Source: Morella rubra (taxonomy: Eukaryota > Streptophyta > Magnoliopsida > Fagales > Myricaceae). From it: a stretch of 64,000 nt of DNA. Within the stretch, counting starts at the first letter, position 1. Each line of letters starts with the position of its first letter. Below, one piece after another: positions 1 to 11,937 of the stretch. The translations under genes and the position numbers were made by a program. The notes beneath the pieces are model-generated. The model had not been told where the DNA came from. It searched no databases and worked only from the letters and a program-made list of their open reading frames with translations. Location: contig RXIC02000006.1 in assembly GCA_003952965.2 (NCBI GenBank), forward strand, positions 62,001 through 126,000. Reading direction: 5' to 3'.

Positions 1-8
1 GCCGGATT

Positions 9-515
9 TTGACTATTGACAACTTAAAGAGGGGAATTTATGTGATTGATTGGTGTTATTTGTGTAAAGGAGACGGGGAATCAGTTGGTCATTTGCTTTT
101 ACATTGTCTGGTGGCTAGAGGATCGTGGATTTCTGTTCTCAGTATTCTTAACTATCCGTGGGTTATGCCAGGAAGGGTGGAGGAACTGTTGGTATGTTGG
201 ACCAGGAAGTTTGCGGATCCATTCGCTAAAGCAGTTTGAAAGATGATTCCATTATGTATTTGGTGGTGCTTGTGGAGGGAACGTAATCGTAGATGTTTCG
301 ATGATTCTGCTATTTCTTTGGAGCGTTTGCAGGATAGTTTTTTACTTTCCATTTATCTTTGGGCTAATGCTGTGATAGGGGGTCCTTTCTTAGATTTCCA
401 TGATTTTGTTAGCTATTTTGCATGTATGCTTTGAGTGAGTTTAGTACAGCCTTTGTACTGTTCTCCCTCTCTTTCTTTTTGTTTTCTTTCTAATAAACTG
501 TGCTTATTCATCAAA
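9..515 (+). mobile_element. 3' end of a LINE (non-LTR) retrotransposon with RT zinc-binding domain
   Basis: The reading frame from position 9 encodes the zf-RVT region found at the C-terminus of plant L1-type reverse transcriptases. It shows the spaced WCYLCKGDGES and HLLLHC motifs and then a tryptophan-rich tail (WWCLWRERNRRCF). One in-frame TGA at 237-239 breaks the frame, which continues to a stop near 434. A pyrimidine-rich 3' UTR with an AATAAA-like signal (TAATAAAC, about 490) and a short A tract near 512 follow, as expected of a LINE 3' end. The element runs off the left edge, so its 5' part is not visible. It is an inactive fragment. Confidence 0.85.
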
Positions 516-720
516 AAAATCAACACGAGTAAACTAGGAAAATATATCTTCAAAAGGGTGAAAGGGTTGTTGTATTTAAGGCTAAAATTTATTCCAGCAT
601 AACATATTTACTTTCCTTTTTTTTTTTTTTTCTCTCCAGTGAGATAATGATGAAGGCAGTGCAATGATATGAAGAAGTTGGGAAAATCAGTCAACTGGCA
701 AGAACTTAGGTCCATACATG
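516..720. other. spacer between LINE and PNG1, likely PNG1 3' UTR
   Basis: Short non-coding stretch between the LINE 3' end and the PNG1 stop codon (gene on the minus strand). It contains a T tract at about 618-632. It probably holds the PNG1 3' UTR and poly(A) site, but no signal was fixed. Confidence 0.4.
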
Positions 721-3700
721 TTAACTGCTTGCATAGAGATCAATGCTACCAACTTGGAGCCGGGAAGTCGACTGAACATCTCGGACAGCTAGAAACCTAA
801 ACCTGTGAAATATAACAACAGTTCAAAGGAGAAGCAGAAAATGAACGTATCTTTTAACATATTCTGAGAAATCATTTTACCTGAAAACATTGAACAGGAG
901 CCCTACAGATGTAATCTTATAGGTTTTACGTTGGAAGCGTGCTTCAAATGTTTGAGAAGTCTGTTTATCCAACAGGTGCCAGCTGGATCCACCATCCCCG
1001 CTTCCCTCAACAACCCTAAATGAGAAAACATTTGATGCCCTATAAGATCTTGAGGTCCACAAGGGTAAGGACCTGCAAACAACTTTCATCCCCACCTAAT
1101 AGGACTTGCAAAAAAATAAAGAGGATATCCATTATCTAGAATATCTAAAGGAAAGCAATTTCATCTTCAGAAGCATGCTGTTTTCCTTTCTTACTCTATT
1201 TCAAAAATAGCTTCATTATACTCGATAGAAGTACCAAAACGAAGCTTCTTAAAGGGAAAAAAAAAAGGCTTTAACACTGTAAATGAATTCCTACGGTACT
1301 CATCCTATGAGAGTGATGGGAGGTGTCCTTTGATTTCCTAGGCCATAAAGTCCCTTTCACAGATAACATCCTTCAAAAGATATAGTAGTCGTCCCAGAAT
1401 GCAAAGGCGTAAGGACATATGTAATCTAATCCCTCAAGTGGAAGAAAATAAGTTGGAAGAGTGTCCTTTTATTTTAAAGGGACTTCAAATTATCAAGAGC
1501 TCATATATGGAAGCAAGTGAGTAGCCTGCCACGAAAGCTAGGGCACAAACGCTTGGCCTGCGATGCACGTCACGGTGACATATGTAATCCAACCATTAAT
1601 GTAAGATATAAATCTGGGGTCAGACGTTTAGAAAAACATACCAATCCATTGGATCCCTTTCGGGTGCGTCATTGGCAGACATCAACTCATATGCCACAAG
1701 CTCATACATTTTGTTGTCTGCTACTTTATATGTAATCCAACAACCTACAAGATGAGATAATTTGTTCATACACCATGGTGTACTAGTTAAGTAGGTAAAT
1801 GCTTTAACAAAAGTTCCTCTGTTACCCTGGGCACCCCAGGGGATGGGGTTGCAGAAGAAAGGAAGAATTGCTGAAGAGTCAAAGATGGGTGTCCTTTCAT
1901 GAGACATTAAACCTAGGCAGTGAGGATTGTGGGATTGCTTATCGGCACACTCTGATTGATTTTTCAGAACGACAGAAAAGAAAACTAGGATGTTCTGTGA
2001 CTATTCTCTTTTAAGGAAAAATTAGATCAAAACTATCTGCGTTTTGTTCTGTACTGAAAAAAGAAAAAGAAAAGATTTGTACGTAACCCTTACTATCTCG
2101 TGTTGCTTTGTTTCCATTTATTTAGTACTAGATGCAACAGAGGGTACAATTCTTAATTGGTCCTCAATACCTTTTGCACCATTAGGTTCTTCCCATTTGG
2201 AAGCGTGAGTTCCATCAAATGCAGAAGTGGCCTGAAATTTGTGAAGCAGAGTCATATGGGGATGCATTTGAGGTGCACAATCAATATATCCTCAGATTAG
2301 GAAACAGATGAAACAAACAAGGAAAATAGAACTCACAATTCCGAGAGGAAGTTCCTCACCACTCGCAAGGACTGAACCAGAATGGATTCTGTTTGGTTTC
2401 AGAAGTGAAAATGAAAGAGAATCTTCCCCAAAGTTGTCACATTTTAGAAGATTATGAACCAGCTCATCCAAAGCATCCAACACAACAGGCAATGCTAACG
2501 AGGTTTTAATTGGGTCACCAGCCAGACAAATGTGAACCCTCCCTTCAGGGCTCACCTTACTTTCCAGTGAAAGAGCATTAAGTAACGCTGCAAAAGAAGG
2601 CAGTAACTGATGCGCATGTGTACCATTTGACACTGAATCTATGGAAACCTTCCTGGTTTTAAAAGGGGAATTCTTGACATCCATGAGAATTCCTCTAAAA
2701 ATCTCAAGTACTTTAATAGCTTTTGACTTAGAATCTTCTTCCTTGACAAACTGTGAAAGGATAGGACGAAAAGAATTGCAGATCATCGTTACATGCTCAT
2801 CTATGCATATACGAACTGGGCAACAAGAACAACTTAGAGAAACAGAGCCAAATTCTTGTCTTAACTTTCGCCATTCTTTATCTCCACTTAACCTTCCAGG
2901 TAATGAGATTGAGGCATCATCTGTGGAATGCAAATCTCTTTCAATTGCTTCTATTTCCTTCTTGTCACGGTTGTCAAGTTCAGAAAGCACCTTAGAAGTA
3001 AAGCCATTTCTACATTCTCGTGTTAAAGTGGTGAGGACAGCTGACAAGGCGGGCTCTGTGATAATGTTTCTCCGGGACAGTACCTATGAATTTTAGAAAA
3101 TTCTTCCTCATCAACAACTCAACTAATAGAGTGTTCGTCTGTAAGGGAAGACAAGGTACAAAAAGATGCATTCACGCAAATATAAAGGATGTAAAATGCC
3201 ACCCCTAGGTTTATAAATACCTCATGCCATTTCTTAGTGTAGCGTTTAGTAACATCATAAAATCCATCTTTTGAGATGGCTATTGCATAATTTAATTTCT
3301 TTTTCCACCTACAAGAAAAGCATAGATTCTGATTTAATATGAAATAAAAGGAGGGTATAACAGCTTGTCCAGATGGGAAAATTCAATAATAAGGCATGGA
3401 AGAAAATTCAATAGTACCCCTTTTCATATAGCAATGGTTTGTCATAAACACCTTCACAAGGATCGAGATGCATCCACCTGAACAATAATGGGTGTTACAA
3501 TCCATCCACTAGAAGAGTATATTTTTTAATACTCCCAGAAAGAATATAAAGAATAGTATTTTGTTGATGAGAAATACCTTCCTAAAAATTGTGAGAAGCA
3601 CTCCGTCCAGACATGATCAGTGAAATCCAAGATCTGTGAGATGAAATGATATGAGCACTGAAAACTTATATTCCCTACAACATCTAGTTTGTCCATTAAA

Positions 3701-6700
3701 CAACAATACAAGTCCCATTAAACATCATCTGCACATCAATAGTCACAATGCTAAGAAACAGAGAAACACACCAACAAGATCTAAACATATTGAAAATCAT
3801 GCAGTCCAAAAAGATCGAAGAATGGATGAAAACAAAATCTCTTATAGGGCAAGCATAAGTTAGCAAATATTGCTAATGTTGTTACTCAGACAAAACGTAT
3901 ACTAGACGTTCCCAAATTGTCGGTATCGTATGCCTGTCTGCATCTGTTAGAAAACATTCTTCGATAAATGTGGATGATAGACAGTACGTATGCTTGTCAT
4001 TTCTGTACTACACATGTAATGTGTTTATATACCCCATCTCTGAACTACTTTGGATGAAGAACTTTTCATTTTCTATCCCACTTGCTTCAGAGAAGTACTC
4101 TATACACTCTGGAAATAATCAACTATTCCAGGAAACCTTGGCTCTGATACCGATTTGCCCATTGTTTCCCCAAAAGAACATATATCTCAGAATAAAGCCG
4201 CATTTTAGAAGATTACATGTTGACAAATGACTAACCAGGCGAGATTCATAGCCAAAAGCTCGACAATAAAGTGTAAAGCAATTGGCCCACTCCCCACAGC
4301 GCCCCCTTCTTGTTTCCACAAGCTGCATATAGGACATGGAGAAAATGAAAAATCAATAAATACTGCACCTAATTTCTTCCTGGGTTAATAAGCTACAAAG
4401 TACCTTTAATGGATCATTGTAGCGTGGAAAACGAGTGATTCTCCAGCAAAAATTGCAGCTGGTTAAAAGTGACATAAAGTGCAGGAGTATACAAACAAGT
4501 CAGACATCAGCGAAGGACATAATAATAATGTAAGACAAAAAACAGAAACCCATTTCTGAGAGACCAACTACTTGCCCCGGAACTGACAAGGCTTGTATGA
4601 GCAGAAAAGAAGATGAACAAAATTAACTTCGTTCTATGTCATGCTTGTCACAAGCTTTCCAGAATGATTAATAATGTAGAAACATTCCACTTGATTTTAC
4701 ACGAATAGAGTGGCTAATAGAATAAGAAACTGGCTTTTGAAAACTCCAAGAAAAGCAATGTCAGAATTTTTTAGTACAGTACTTTGATCCAGACAGAAGC
4801 AGGAAATTGGTCTTAACGATCAAACCACATAAAACACCAGTTCCAACCAATAAGTGAGAGAGCTAGCATGTAAGTGAAAAATCTCTTCAATGAAGCTCAC
4901 TATGGGTGTTCAGTTGTTCTTGTTGATGAAAAAGGGGACTTGACAAAGAAGTCTACATATGGTATGGTCAAGATGGTACCCCTAGTGACAGAACCATGTA
5001 TGTGCGAGTCAAAAATGAAATATTAAAATACCAGTGGTACTCTTAAATTAGATATTTTACCATACAAGGTTATCCCACTAGATAGATTGGACATGGTACT
5101 TCCCCCAAACCCCCACCACATGCCACCAAAAAAGAAAAAACAAATAGTGACTCAACAAGAAGTACAATTCCAAATCGGAAATCCGTTTGCTGTTAGTTTT
5201 TGGTTGGACAAGAAGTAATGGAAACATGAAGAAAATATATGTGTGCCTATAAACAGCAATTACACACAAGCAGGTTCTCCAGTCTTTACCGATAAAGTTC
5301 GACTCGAGATGCTCCATATTGAGACTCTGAAGAAAGTGGGGAGCCTGCACCATGACTCATAGTTTCATTACCGCAACCATCACAAGAAGGTGCATTTACC
5401 CAGCTAAAATATCAGAACACATGGAAAACATAAAAGAGTCAGCCTGTCAGCCATCCACAAAAAAAGAGAACACTGGTCTGTGGAAACGAAATTCAAAATA
5501 AACTCTGATTCTTCCTTAAAAAAAGAAAAAAATCTGACAAGCACTACATGTAACACTCAATTGATCATTCTTGCAGGTCCTCAAGTATGAGTGTAAAAGC
5601 TGAGTGATGTCTTTGCTTTATATTTCAACAAAACTGAATCCACCACCAAACTGGAAAATATTGAAGCTAAAGACTATTTCAAGAATACCTCAAACTGGAT
5701 CAGGCACTTTAGTAATCCTAAATTAGAAGCCTAACTTCATTCTCCCTCTCCATTTCAATTAAATATCTTACTTGTTGGGCCTCCTTATAATAGCAAAGTC
5801 TAGTGCACACGTGCTAGGGAATATTAGAATATAGCTTAAATGAATATATATATACCTTTCCATTAGTTTACACTTTTGGAACACAGTGATTTGATAACAA
5901 GCAAATGCATGCACTATAAAATATCATAATGACATAAAAATCTGGGCACAAGTATCTGGAGAGAAAAATGACTGAAATAGACTTAGTACATGTTTTTCTA
6001 CGTCTTAGATGTGTTGAGAAATTGAAGCAAATGCAAACATTAACTCTCAAAGAATTTCCTTCAATTGAAAGTTTTCTCTACCAAAAATAAAATATTGGCA
6101 CTTAAAATACGATCATAACAGAGTATAAAGCAATATGAACAAATGGAAAATTTAATGAATTATGATAGGTGCTATAAGAAAAGCAAGTGCGAGAGACCAT
6201 CAAAGTTTATTTGGTTGCATGTAAAAAGAGCCCACTCAAACAAAGGAAAATCTACTGTTAAGGATCAATTTGTCTTTTCCTATAGTTTACATCCCAATTA
6301 GTAGGGTCTGTGAATGGTTGAAAAGAACTCAGGGCAAGGTGCTAAATTGCAAGGCGCAAATAATTTTTTTCGTTTACCTAGAGAACCCTTCTTGCATCTG
6401 ACTTTATCTTCTAACATATGTACTCTTCTTCTCCTCTTTCTCTCCTCTGCAAATTCCTATAAAGCCCTGGAATCTTCTCAACGTTGAACCTTATTCACTA
6501 TTATAACTCAATTAAGGGACAGAAACTATAATCTCGCATTGTAGCCTCAATCACTTACCGCTTACTATGTCAAACGGACAAATACTAGATCCATAACCAG
6601 CCTTTCTTTTAGTTTTTCCCCTCCTTACTTTTTTTCTTTTTCTTGCCCATTCAATCAACATACAAGGAAGGTTACTTGTGTCAGATAGGGTTCTCACAAC

Positions 6701-8992
6701 AATTAGCCCACTCAGACTACTGCAATTGGATGTTACAATATCTTAATAAACAGTTCAGCACAACCATGAAGTAACAGAAACATTTGGACGGAATTGAAAA
6801 TTTTATTCACCATTGATAAAGGTTGTCTGTAAATTGATATGTATGCAATTTTCTTCTTCTCAACCACTCATTCTTCTTTTTCATATTTAGTTTTTCATTT
6901 TATTCTCTTTTCATTGTCTACACCGATCTGCACTATGATAAATGATTGTGATGTCCAATACATATCCTATATGGGTGGAAGTCCATAGTGAAAAAAGCAA
7001 AGAAATAAAAGAACACCTGAAGGATTGTTTGAACCAGAAAAGCAGCTGCAGCAGGAAGGCATGATCTTGTTCAATTTTTGATGGTTTAAAGTTCCCCTCC
7101 TAAAAACAAGTTTACCAGATTCACCGATTATGGAAACATCTATGCAAGGCGCAAGCACTTATTTATGGCTACAAAGAAATACCATCTTGGCAACAGAATG
7201 CTATACTATTCAGTATCCAAAATAATTAAGCTGCAACAAGATCACAAATGAAAAGTATCGAAGAAAATTCTAGCCCGAAGAGAGAGAGAGAGAGAGAGAG
7301 AGAACTTTCAATTTCTCCATTTCCAATTAATCATAAAAGTCCAGAGCTTTAGAACAATTTGAGGATTAAAGCAACTCACAGAGAGAGAAATGACCAAAAG
7401 AACCAGGATGATGTGCTTTCAAAATTACACATCCTAAGAAGACCTTTGTACCACAACTGACAATCTGTCATTTCCCTAACTTAAAGCCTCAATTGGGCAA
7501 AACTTTAAGTTGGCTAGTTCTTATTATTCACATCACCTCAAGCCCACTTGAGTAACAAAAGCGTTCTATGCTTGCTTCTTTTTCCTTCTAGACCAACTGC
7601 CAAAATTTTACTAGAGTTTTTGGAGTGGTACACAACCCACACACTACATGGTGGGTGAGGCCATGGACTTCAACCTGTGATCTCACCAAAATCTTGTCCG
7701 ACACAGGCTCAATGATTGTTTGACAACTCAAGGTGTCATAACGGGCTCGGCTATTTAATCTCAAACATAAGAGACAGCAGTTCTCACCTTAGCCAAAGAA
7801 AGCAATGCTTTCTCCTCAAGTTCTTCTACAGGAACTGTCTTCCGAGCAGTTTCTTGTCGCACTGGGTCCTCATACTGCGCCCACAGTTCACATATCAATG
7901 AAAGTGAACTTCTTAACTGATAACCAACGTTTAAGTTACCTTTTAAAAAGAATCGATCTCTTATGTTTTATCGAGTCAGACATGGAATGTAGAGCTTTTG
8001 GAGTTTCAAGATTTTTGCTTTGCTACCAAGAAAATGGCAGAAATCTAAAACGAAAAACAAAAACAAAAAACTTTTTTTTTCCCTCCTGGTATCAACCAAT
8101 AGGAGTTCCAACGACTCAAGACTTGATTTGTTATATTTTCTTACACTCTGGCAACCACTACACGAATAAAGAAAATGAAATGAGAAAAATGCTCGAATAA
8201 AGAAATTTTAAATGAAAATTGATCATATACCCGCAGTGAGAACAACACTACTGAGAATGCAATTACCATGCGAACTTTATCAATATAAGGCCGCACTTGC
8301 CGCTCGAATTCACCCTTATCCTCCGGTGCAACATACTGCTGTAACAAAAGCGCTTCCTCCTCAGCCTAAAAATAATAAAAAAATATAACAGCATTTTCAA
8401 ACCAATTAAAAATACTTCCAAAGATCAAAGCGCTAGAAAGAAAACTCGATACTAATCAAATCAGAAGACGAGCCTGCAACATCCTAGCCAATTCCTCGTC
8501 GGACATTAACAATTCGGCGTTGTTTAGCACGGTGTTACTGGTTGATGCGTTCGGTCCCCGTTCTTGGACTTCATCGTTAAGCGACGCCAATCGGAGTTTC
8601 TCCGAAATGGAAATGAGATCTGAGTCGTCCGATACGACACGATCGTCATCGGCGCCAACTATCTACGAATAATATTGATCATAAAGAGAAGAAGAAAACA
8701 ATCTGAAGGACCACAAATCCTACATCTATATACATATCACATTTATATGTGTGCGTGTGTGAATAGACACCAGAGAGAGCTAAAGAGAGTACCTTTTGCT
8801 CGTCAGGGGCGAGTGAGGTAAGAGAGAATAGCTGGAATTTGAAAACCTGAAAAGAATTACAAATTAGAGAAAGAGAGAGATTTAGAGAGAAAAAGCGCCA
8901 TTTTGAGAGAGACAGACCTCGAGGCCATCGTCGGTGTCGTAGTCAACAACGAATTCAGCGTCGTTGTGGCGGACCTCGAATTTCCGAGCTAC

Positions 8993-8995
<3 letters not shown>
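721..8995 (-). CDS. PNG1: peptide-N(4)-(N-acetyl-beta-glucosaminyl)asparagine amidase (cytosolic N-glycanase), 17 exons
   Basis: Removes N-glycans from misfolded glycoproteins exported to the cytosol during ER-associated degradation. Exons read from aligned splice sites (minus strand): 8995-8918, 8846-8793, 8662-8474, 8365-8267, 7874-7788, 7099-7017, 5403-5290, 4458-4404, 4322-4236, 3633-3578, 3477-3418, 3308-3221, 3083-2337, 2231-2171, 1744-1642, 1015-881, 802-721. They sum to 2178 nt, 725 aa, close to the plant PNG1 length (about 720 as I recall it). Zinc-site CxxC pairs lie near residues 204-207 and 236-239. The transglutaminase-like core carries the catalytic triad: Cys262 in GRCGEWANC, His289 in DHVWTE and Asp306 in HLDPCE. 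The long exon 13 and C-terminal region follow plant PNG1. The start MVARKF matches the plant N-terminus as I recall it, and no upstream ATG is in frame. Intron 3 has a GC donor. No break was found in any exon. Confidence 0.95.
7279..7303. repeat. (GA)n microsatellite in a PNG1 intron
   Basis: About twelve GA dinucleotides in the intron between exons 5 and 6 of PNG1. Simple repeat, useful as a marker. Confidence 0.9.

Positions 8996-9028
<33 letters not shown>
8996..9028. repeat. (CT)n/(GA)n microsatellite abutting the PNG1 start codon
   Basis: On the PNG1 sense strand an uninterrupted GA run of about 15 units ends directly at the ATG, so it lies in the 5' UTR. The reading frame stays open upstream through the repeat (Arg-Glu repeats) but has no ATG there, which fixes the start at 8995. 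GA repeats in plant 5' regions can bind BPC/GAGA factors; that role is inference here. Confidence 0.85.
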
Positions 9029-9031
<3 letters not shown>

Positions 9032-9744
9032 GTACTCTGTCGGACTTTCGAACAATGGAACCACTGTTATTGCCAAGAAATCCTTTTCTTTCTTTTCACT
9101 TTATCTCTTTTCTTACCGGATGAATTAACTTATGGAATTTACCGTGATTTATGTCTTTCCCAAGAAGTCGTCTTATTATTTTTGTCTAATTCAATACAAA
9201 AATTTGATAAAAGTTGTATATAAATGATAATTGAATAGTATAATACATCAAACCTTTTATATTAGATAAATGAAAAAACGTATTTATCCTTATATATATA
9301 TTATACGACCATATTAATTAACGTACTACTGCATTTTTATGTGGGATAAATAGAAAATTCATCCATGTGAATTGTGCAAAAATCAAATAAATTTCCTAAA
9401 CTTTAAAACTCATTAAACTAGTCCCTAGGCTTAAAATCCGTTAAGAGCTTCATCTCTCTATGACCCTTCAAATGTGAAAAATTTTAATCTCAAGGACTAA
9501 TTTGATATTTTTAAAAGGGAAAAGTACCCATTAAGGACTAATTTGATATTGCAAGCTTGGCCCATTAATGGACTTGAGGGTAATTCCAAATTACGTTCTT
9601 TTTCTTTTTTTGTTCTTCTTGTAAGTTCTGTTGACCAAAAAGATAATAGACCCGCTTGCAATGAAAACTATTCATCGACAAATCCACTAACAAAAGCATT
9701 GACTTGATCACATAAAGGACTGTCCATGCTTCATAATTACGTTC
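9029..9744. other. PNG1 upstream region, AT-rich, no gene seen
   Basis: Upstream of PNG1 on the minus strand. No coding signal stands out. Two near repeats of CAAGGACTAATTTGATATT occur at about 9492 and 9534. The promoter of PNG1 should lie in the right-hand side of exon 1 here, but no convincing TATA box was fixed. Confidence 0.4.
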
Positions 9745-9941
9745 TAAAAAAAATATCATGTTCTAAGGACCGGACGAAAGAAATGTAAACTTATTTTAAA
9801 GATACCCATGAATCGTGTGGGTGGGTAAAAAAAAAACTAAAAAGGATTAATTGTATCTAACTCGAATGCATGACAAGAGGATTAAGACGACTAATAGGAT
9901 TCTATGTCGAATTCACATTTTAATTGGATTTTTTAAGTTAT
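9745..9941. repeat. diverged host repeat segment S1, left part
   Basis: Shares in-order blocks with 14771-15130: CATG.TCTA.GGACC, AAAGATACCCATG, GTATCTAACTC..ATGCATGACAA and GAATTCACATTT.AATTGGA. The similarity resumes after the copia fragment at about 11293, so the copia sequence interrupts this segment. The function of the underlying sequence is not recognised. Confidence 0.6.
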
Positions 9942-11292
9942 GCAAGGCGAATTTGAGATGAGCCTTATGGGATAATTGAACTACTTTCTCGGGCTCCAAA
10001 TCAAACAATGTAGTGAAGGCATCTTCATAAGTCAAGCTAAGTATACAAGAGATCTTCTTAAAAGATTCAACATGGACAATTCAAAGCCTATGAGCACTCC
10101 TATGAGTCCATCTACAAAAATGGAAAAGGATGAAAAAGGTAAGGATGTGGACCAAACGAAGTATCGAGGTATGATTGGCTCCTTACTATATCTTACCGCT
10201 AGTAGACCCGATATAATGTTTAGTGTATGTATGTGTGCTAGATTTCAATCATGTCCTAAGGAATCTCATCTCCTTTCTATCAAAAGGATTTTCAGATATC
10301 TTGTTGACACTCAAAATCTAGGTTTGTTTTATCCTAAGAGTCTTGAATTCAATTTACAAGGATATTTGGATGCGATTATGCTGGATGTAAAATTGATAGA
10401 AAGAGTACTAGTGGTGCATGCCAATTTCTTGGACCGTCACTAGTCTCTTGGTGTTGTAAGAAACAAAACTCTGTGGCTCTATCAACTACGGAAGCCGAGT
10501 ATATTGCCATAGGCAATTGTTGTGCACAAGTATTGTGGATGAAACAACAATTGGAAGATTTCAATCTTCATTATTCTCTCATCCCAATAAAATGTGACAA
10601 CACCAGTGCAATCAATCTTACTAAAAATCCAATTCAGCACTCTTGGACAAAACATATCAAGATTAAGCATCATTTCATCAAAGATCATGCTCAAAAAGGG
10701 GATATTGTTCTTGAATTTGTAAACACCGACCTTCAATTGGCGGATATTTTCACAAAACCCCTCAATGAGGATAGATTTTGTTTTATTCGACAAGAAATAG
10801 GAATGAAGTTTCCTTTGGATTAAATTGCTATTATATAGTTGTTTTACTCCTTAATTGGTGGTATTGTTTACTTTGTACATGTTTTTGAATGATAGTTGAT
10901 TGATTCTATGTTTCTTTTTATTAAAACTATTTCATAAAATCATGTTTCATGCCATGTGTCAACACTTGGTGAAACAAGTGTCAGCACCTCTGGTTTTTAT
11001 GGTTTTTCTTCCATGAAGAAGCATGTGTCGACACCATGATTTCATGTGTCGACACATGAGTCATCCACCCGAGAGCTCCTTTAACTTTGTTCAGGAGCAT
11101 GACCAATGTGTCACACATGAGTATAATGTGTCGACACTTCCTTTGTGTTTACTGTTTTTAAAAACCCAAGGGCACGCATGGTATATCACTCTCATTTGAG
11201 TTAGGGTTCAGCATTTTAGGCTTTCTCCCCCTCTCGCTCTCTCTCTCTCAAACCGTGCGATCCAACCTCCCCCTCACGAATTTCAGCCACCC
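9942..11292 (+). mobile_element. Ty1/copia retrotransposon fragment (RT C-terminus, RNase H, 3' end)
   Basis: From about 9945 the frame encodes the end of a copia reverse transcriptase (MNYFLGLQIKQ at 9976, then YTRDLLKRFNM and YRGMIGSLLYLTASRPDI). RNase H follows, with ALSTTEAEYIA at 10476, a WTKHIKIKHHFIKD block and LADIFTKPL. A stop at 10821-10823 ends it. A frameshift near 10370-10390 separates the RT part from RNase H. Integrase, gag and the 5' LTR are absent. The 3' portion from 10830 to 11292 is non-coding and probably contains LTR sequence. The fragment lies inside segment S1; at 15.12 kb the paralogous segment is uninterrupted. Confidence 0.85.
10950..11145. repeat. cluster of TGTCGACA-type palindromes
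   Basis: Repeated CATGTGTC(G/A)ACAC motifs near 10953, 11022, 11043, 11106 and 11127, several of them perfect palindromes (TGTCGACA). They lie 3' of the copia RNase H region, so they belong to the element's 3' non-coding part or LTR. Confidence 0.7.
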
Positions 11293-11663
11293 AATTTGGT
11301 TTTCTATTTATATCGTAGGAAACAAAAAGCTCAACACAGTTCATGTCAAAGGCGTTCAAAATTCAAAATGGTCGTGTGAATTTTTCTCGTTGCTCAATAA
11401 AAGAATATTCTTATTATATCTACTATTTTTCAGTATGTAATCTTAGTCCAACAGAATAGAGCTTAATGATACTAGTAATTTTGCTTTAAAATGTGCAACG
11501 AGAAATACTAGTGAATAAAGTACGAAATATTTAGAGCCGCTGTTCCTCATACAGTCCTCCTTGATTATTGAACCTGTTAGCAAAGCTTGGAAGCCATTTG
11601 GGAAATCTTGGAAAGTTTGCTCCGGAAATCCACTCTACAAGTTGAAATGAGTGAATCTTATTA
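11293..11663. repeat. diverged host repeat segment S1, right part
   Basis: Continues the similarity to 15125-15620: AATTTGGTTTTCTA, AAATATTTAGAGCCG, GAACCTGTTAGCAAAGCTTGG, TTTGGGAAATCTTGGAAAG and TTGAAATGAGTG. Interrupted at 11664 by the TRIM and resumed at 11938 (TCTAAAGT, then AATCACGGCTTTAAGGAAAAG). No intact reading frame here; the paralog at 15.5 kb keeps an 86-aa frame. Confidence 0.65.
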
Positions 11664-11932
11664 TGTTAGAGTCCCACATTGATTAGGGACCATTTAATAT
11701 TGTGCTTCGTATATCTGTTGGGTCACTTCTTCCCATTATCAATTAGTTTTGGGATGAAACTTGATATGGTATCGAAGCAAAATATTTTTAGGCTTGGCCT
11801 ACTTGTTTGTGTTTCTCAGTGTTGTCCACGTACATGGACTATGTTCATTCGGCCTGCACGTGAGAGGGAGTGTTAGAGTCATACATTGATTAAAGACCAT
11901 TTAATCTTGTGCTTCATATACCAAACTTGATA
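11664..11932 (+). mobile_element. TRIM-type miniature LTR retrotransposon with 5-bp target duplication
   Basis: A 5' LTR begins TGTTAGAGTCCCACATTG at 11664 and ends at 11766. It is followed directly by a tRNA-Met primer-binding-like site, TGGTATCGAAGC (11767-11778). About 80 bp of non-coding sequence leads to a polypurine tract TGAGAGGGAG (11861-11870), then a 3' LTR beginning TGTTAGAGTC at 11871, shortened internally and ending at 11932. TATTA is duplicated at 11659-11663 and 11933-11937. The paralog at 15.6 kb has the empty site. No coding capacity, as is normal for TRIMs. Confidence 0.85.
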
Positions 11933-11937
11933 TATTA

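Noticed and set aside
9029..9223. Short plus-strand gene divergent from PNG1
   Set aside because: The frame at 8903-9223 is the reverse of PNG1 exon 1 and its CT repeat, with no independent support.
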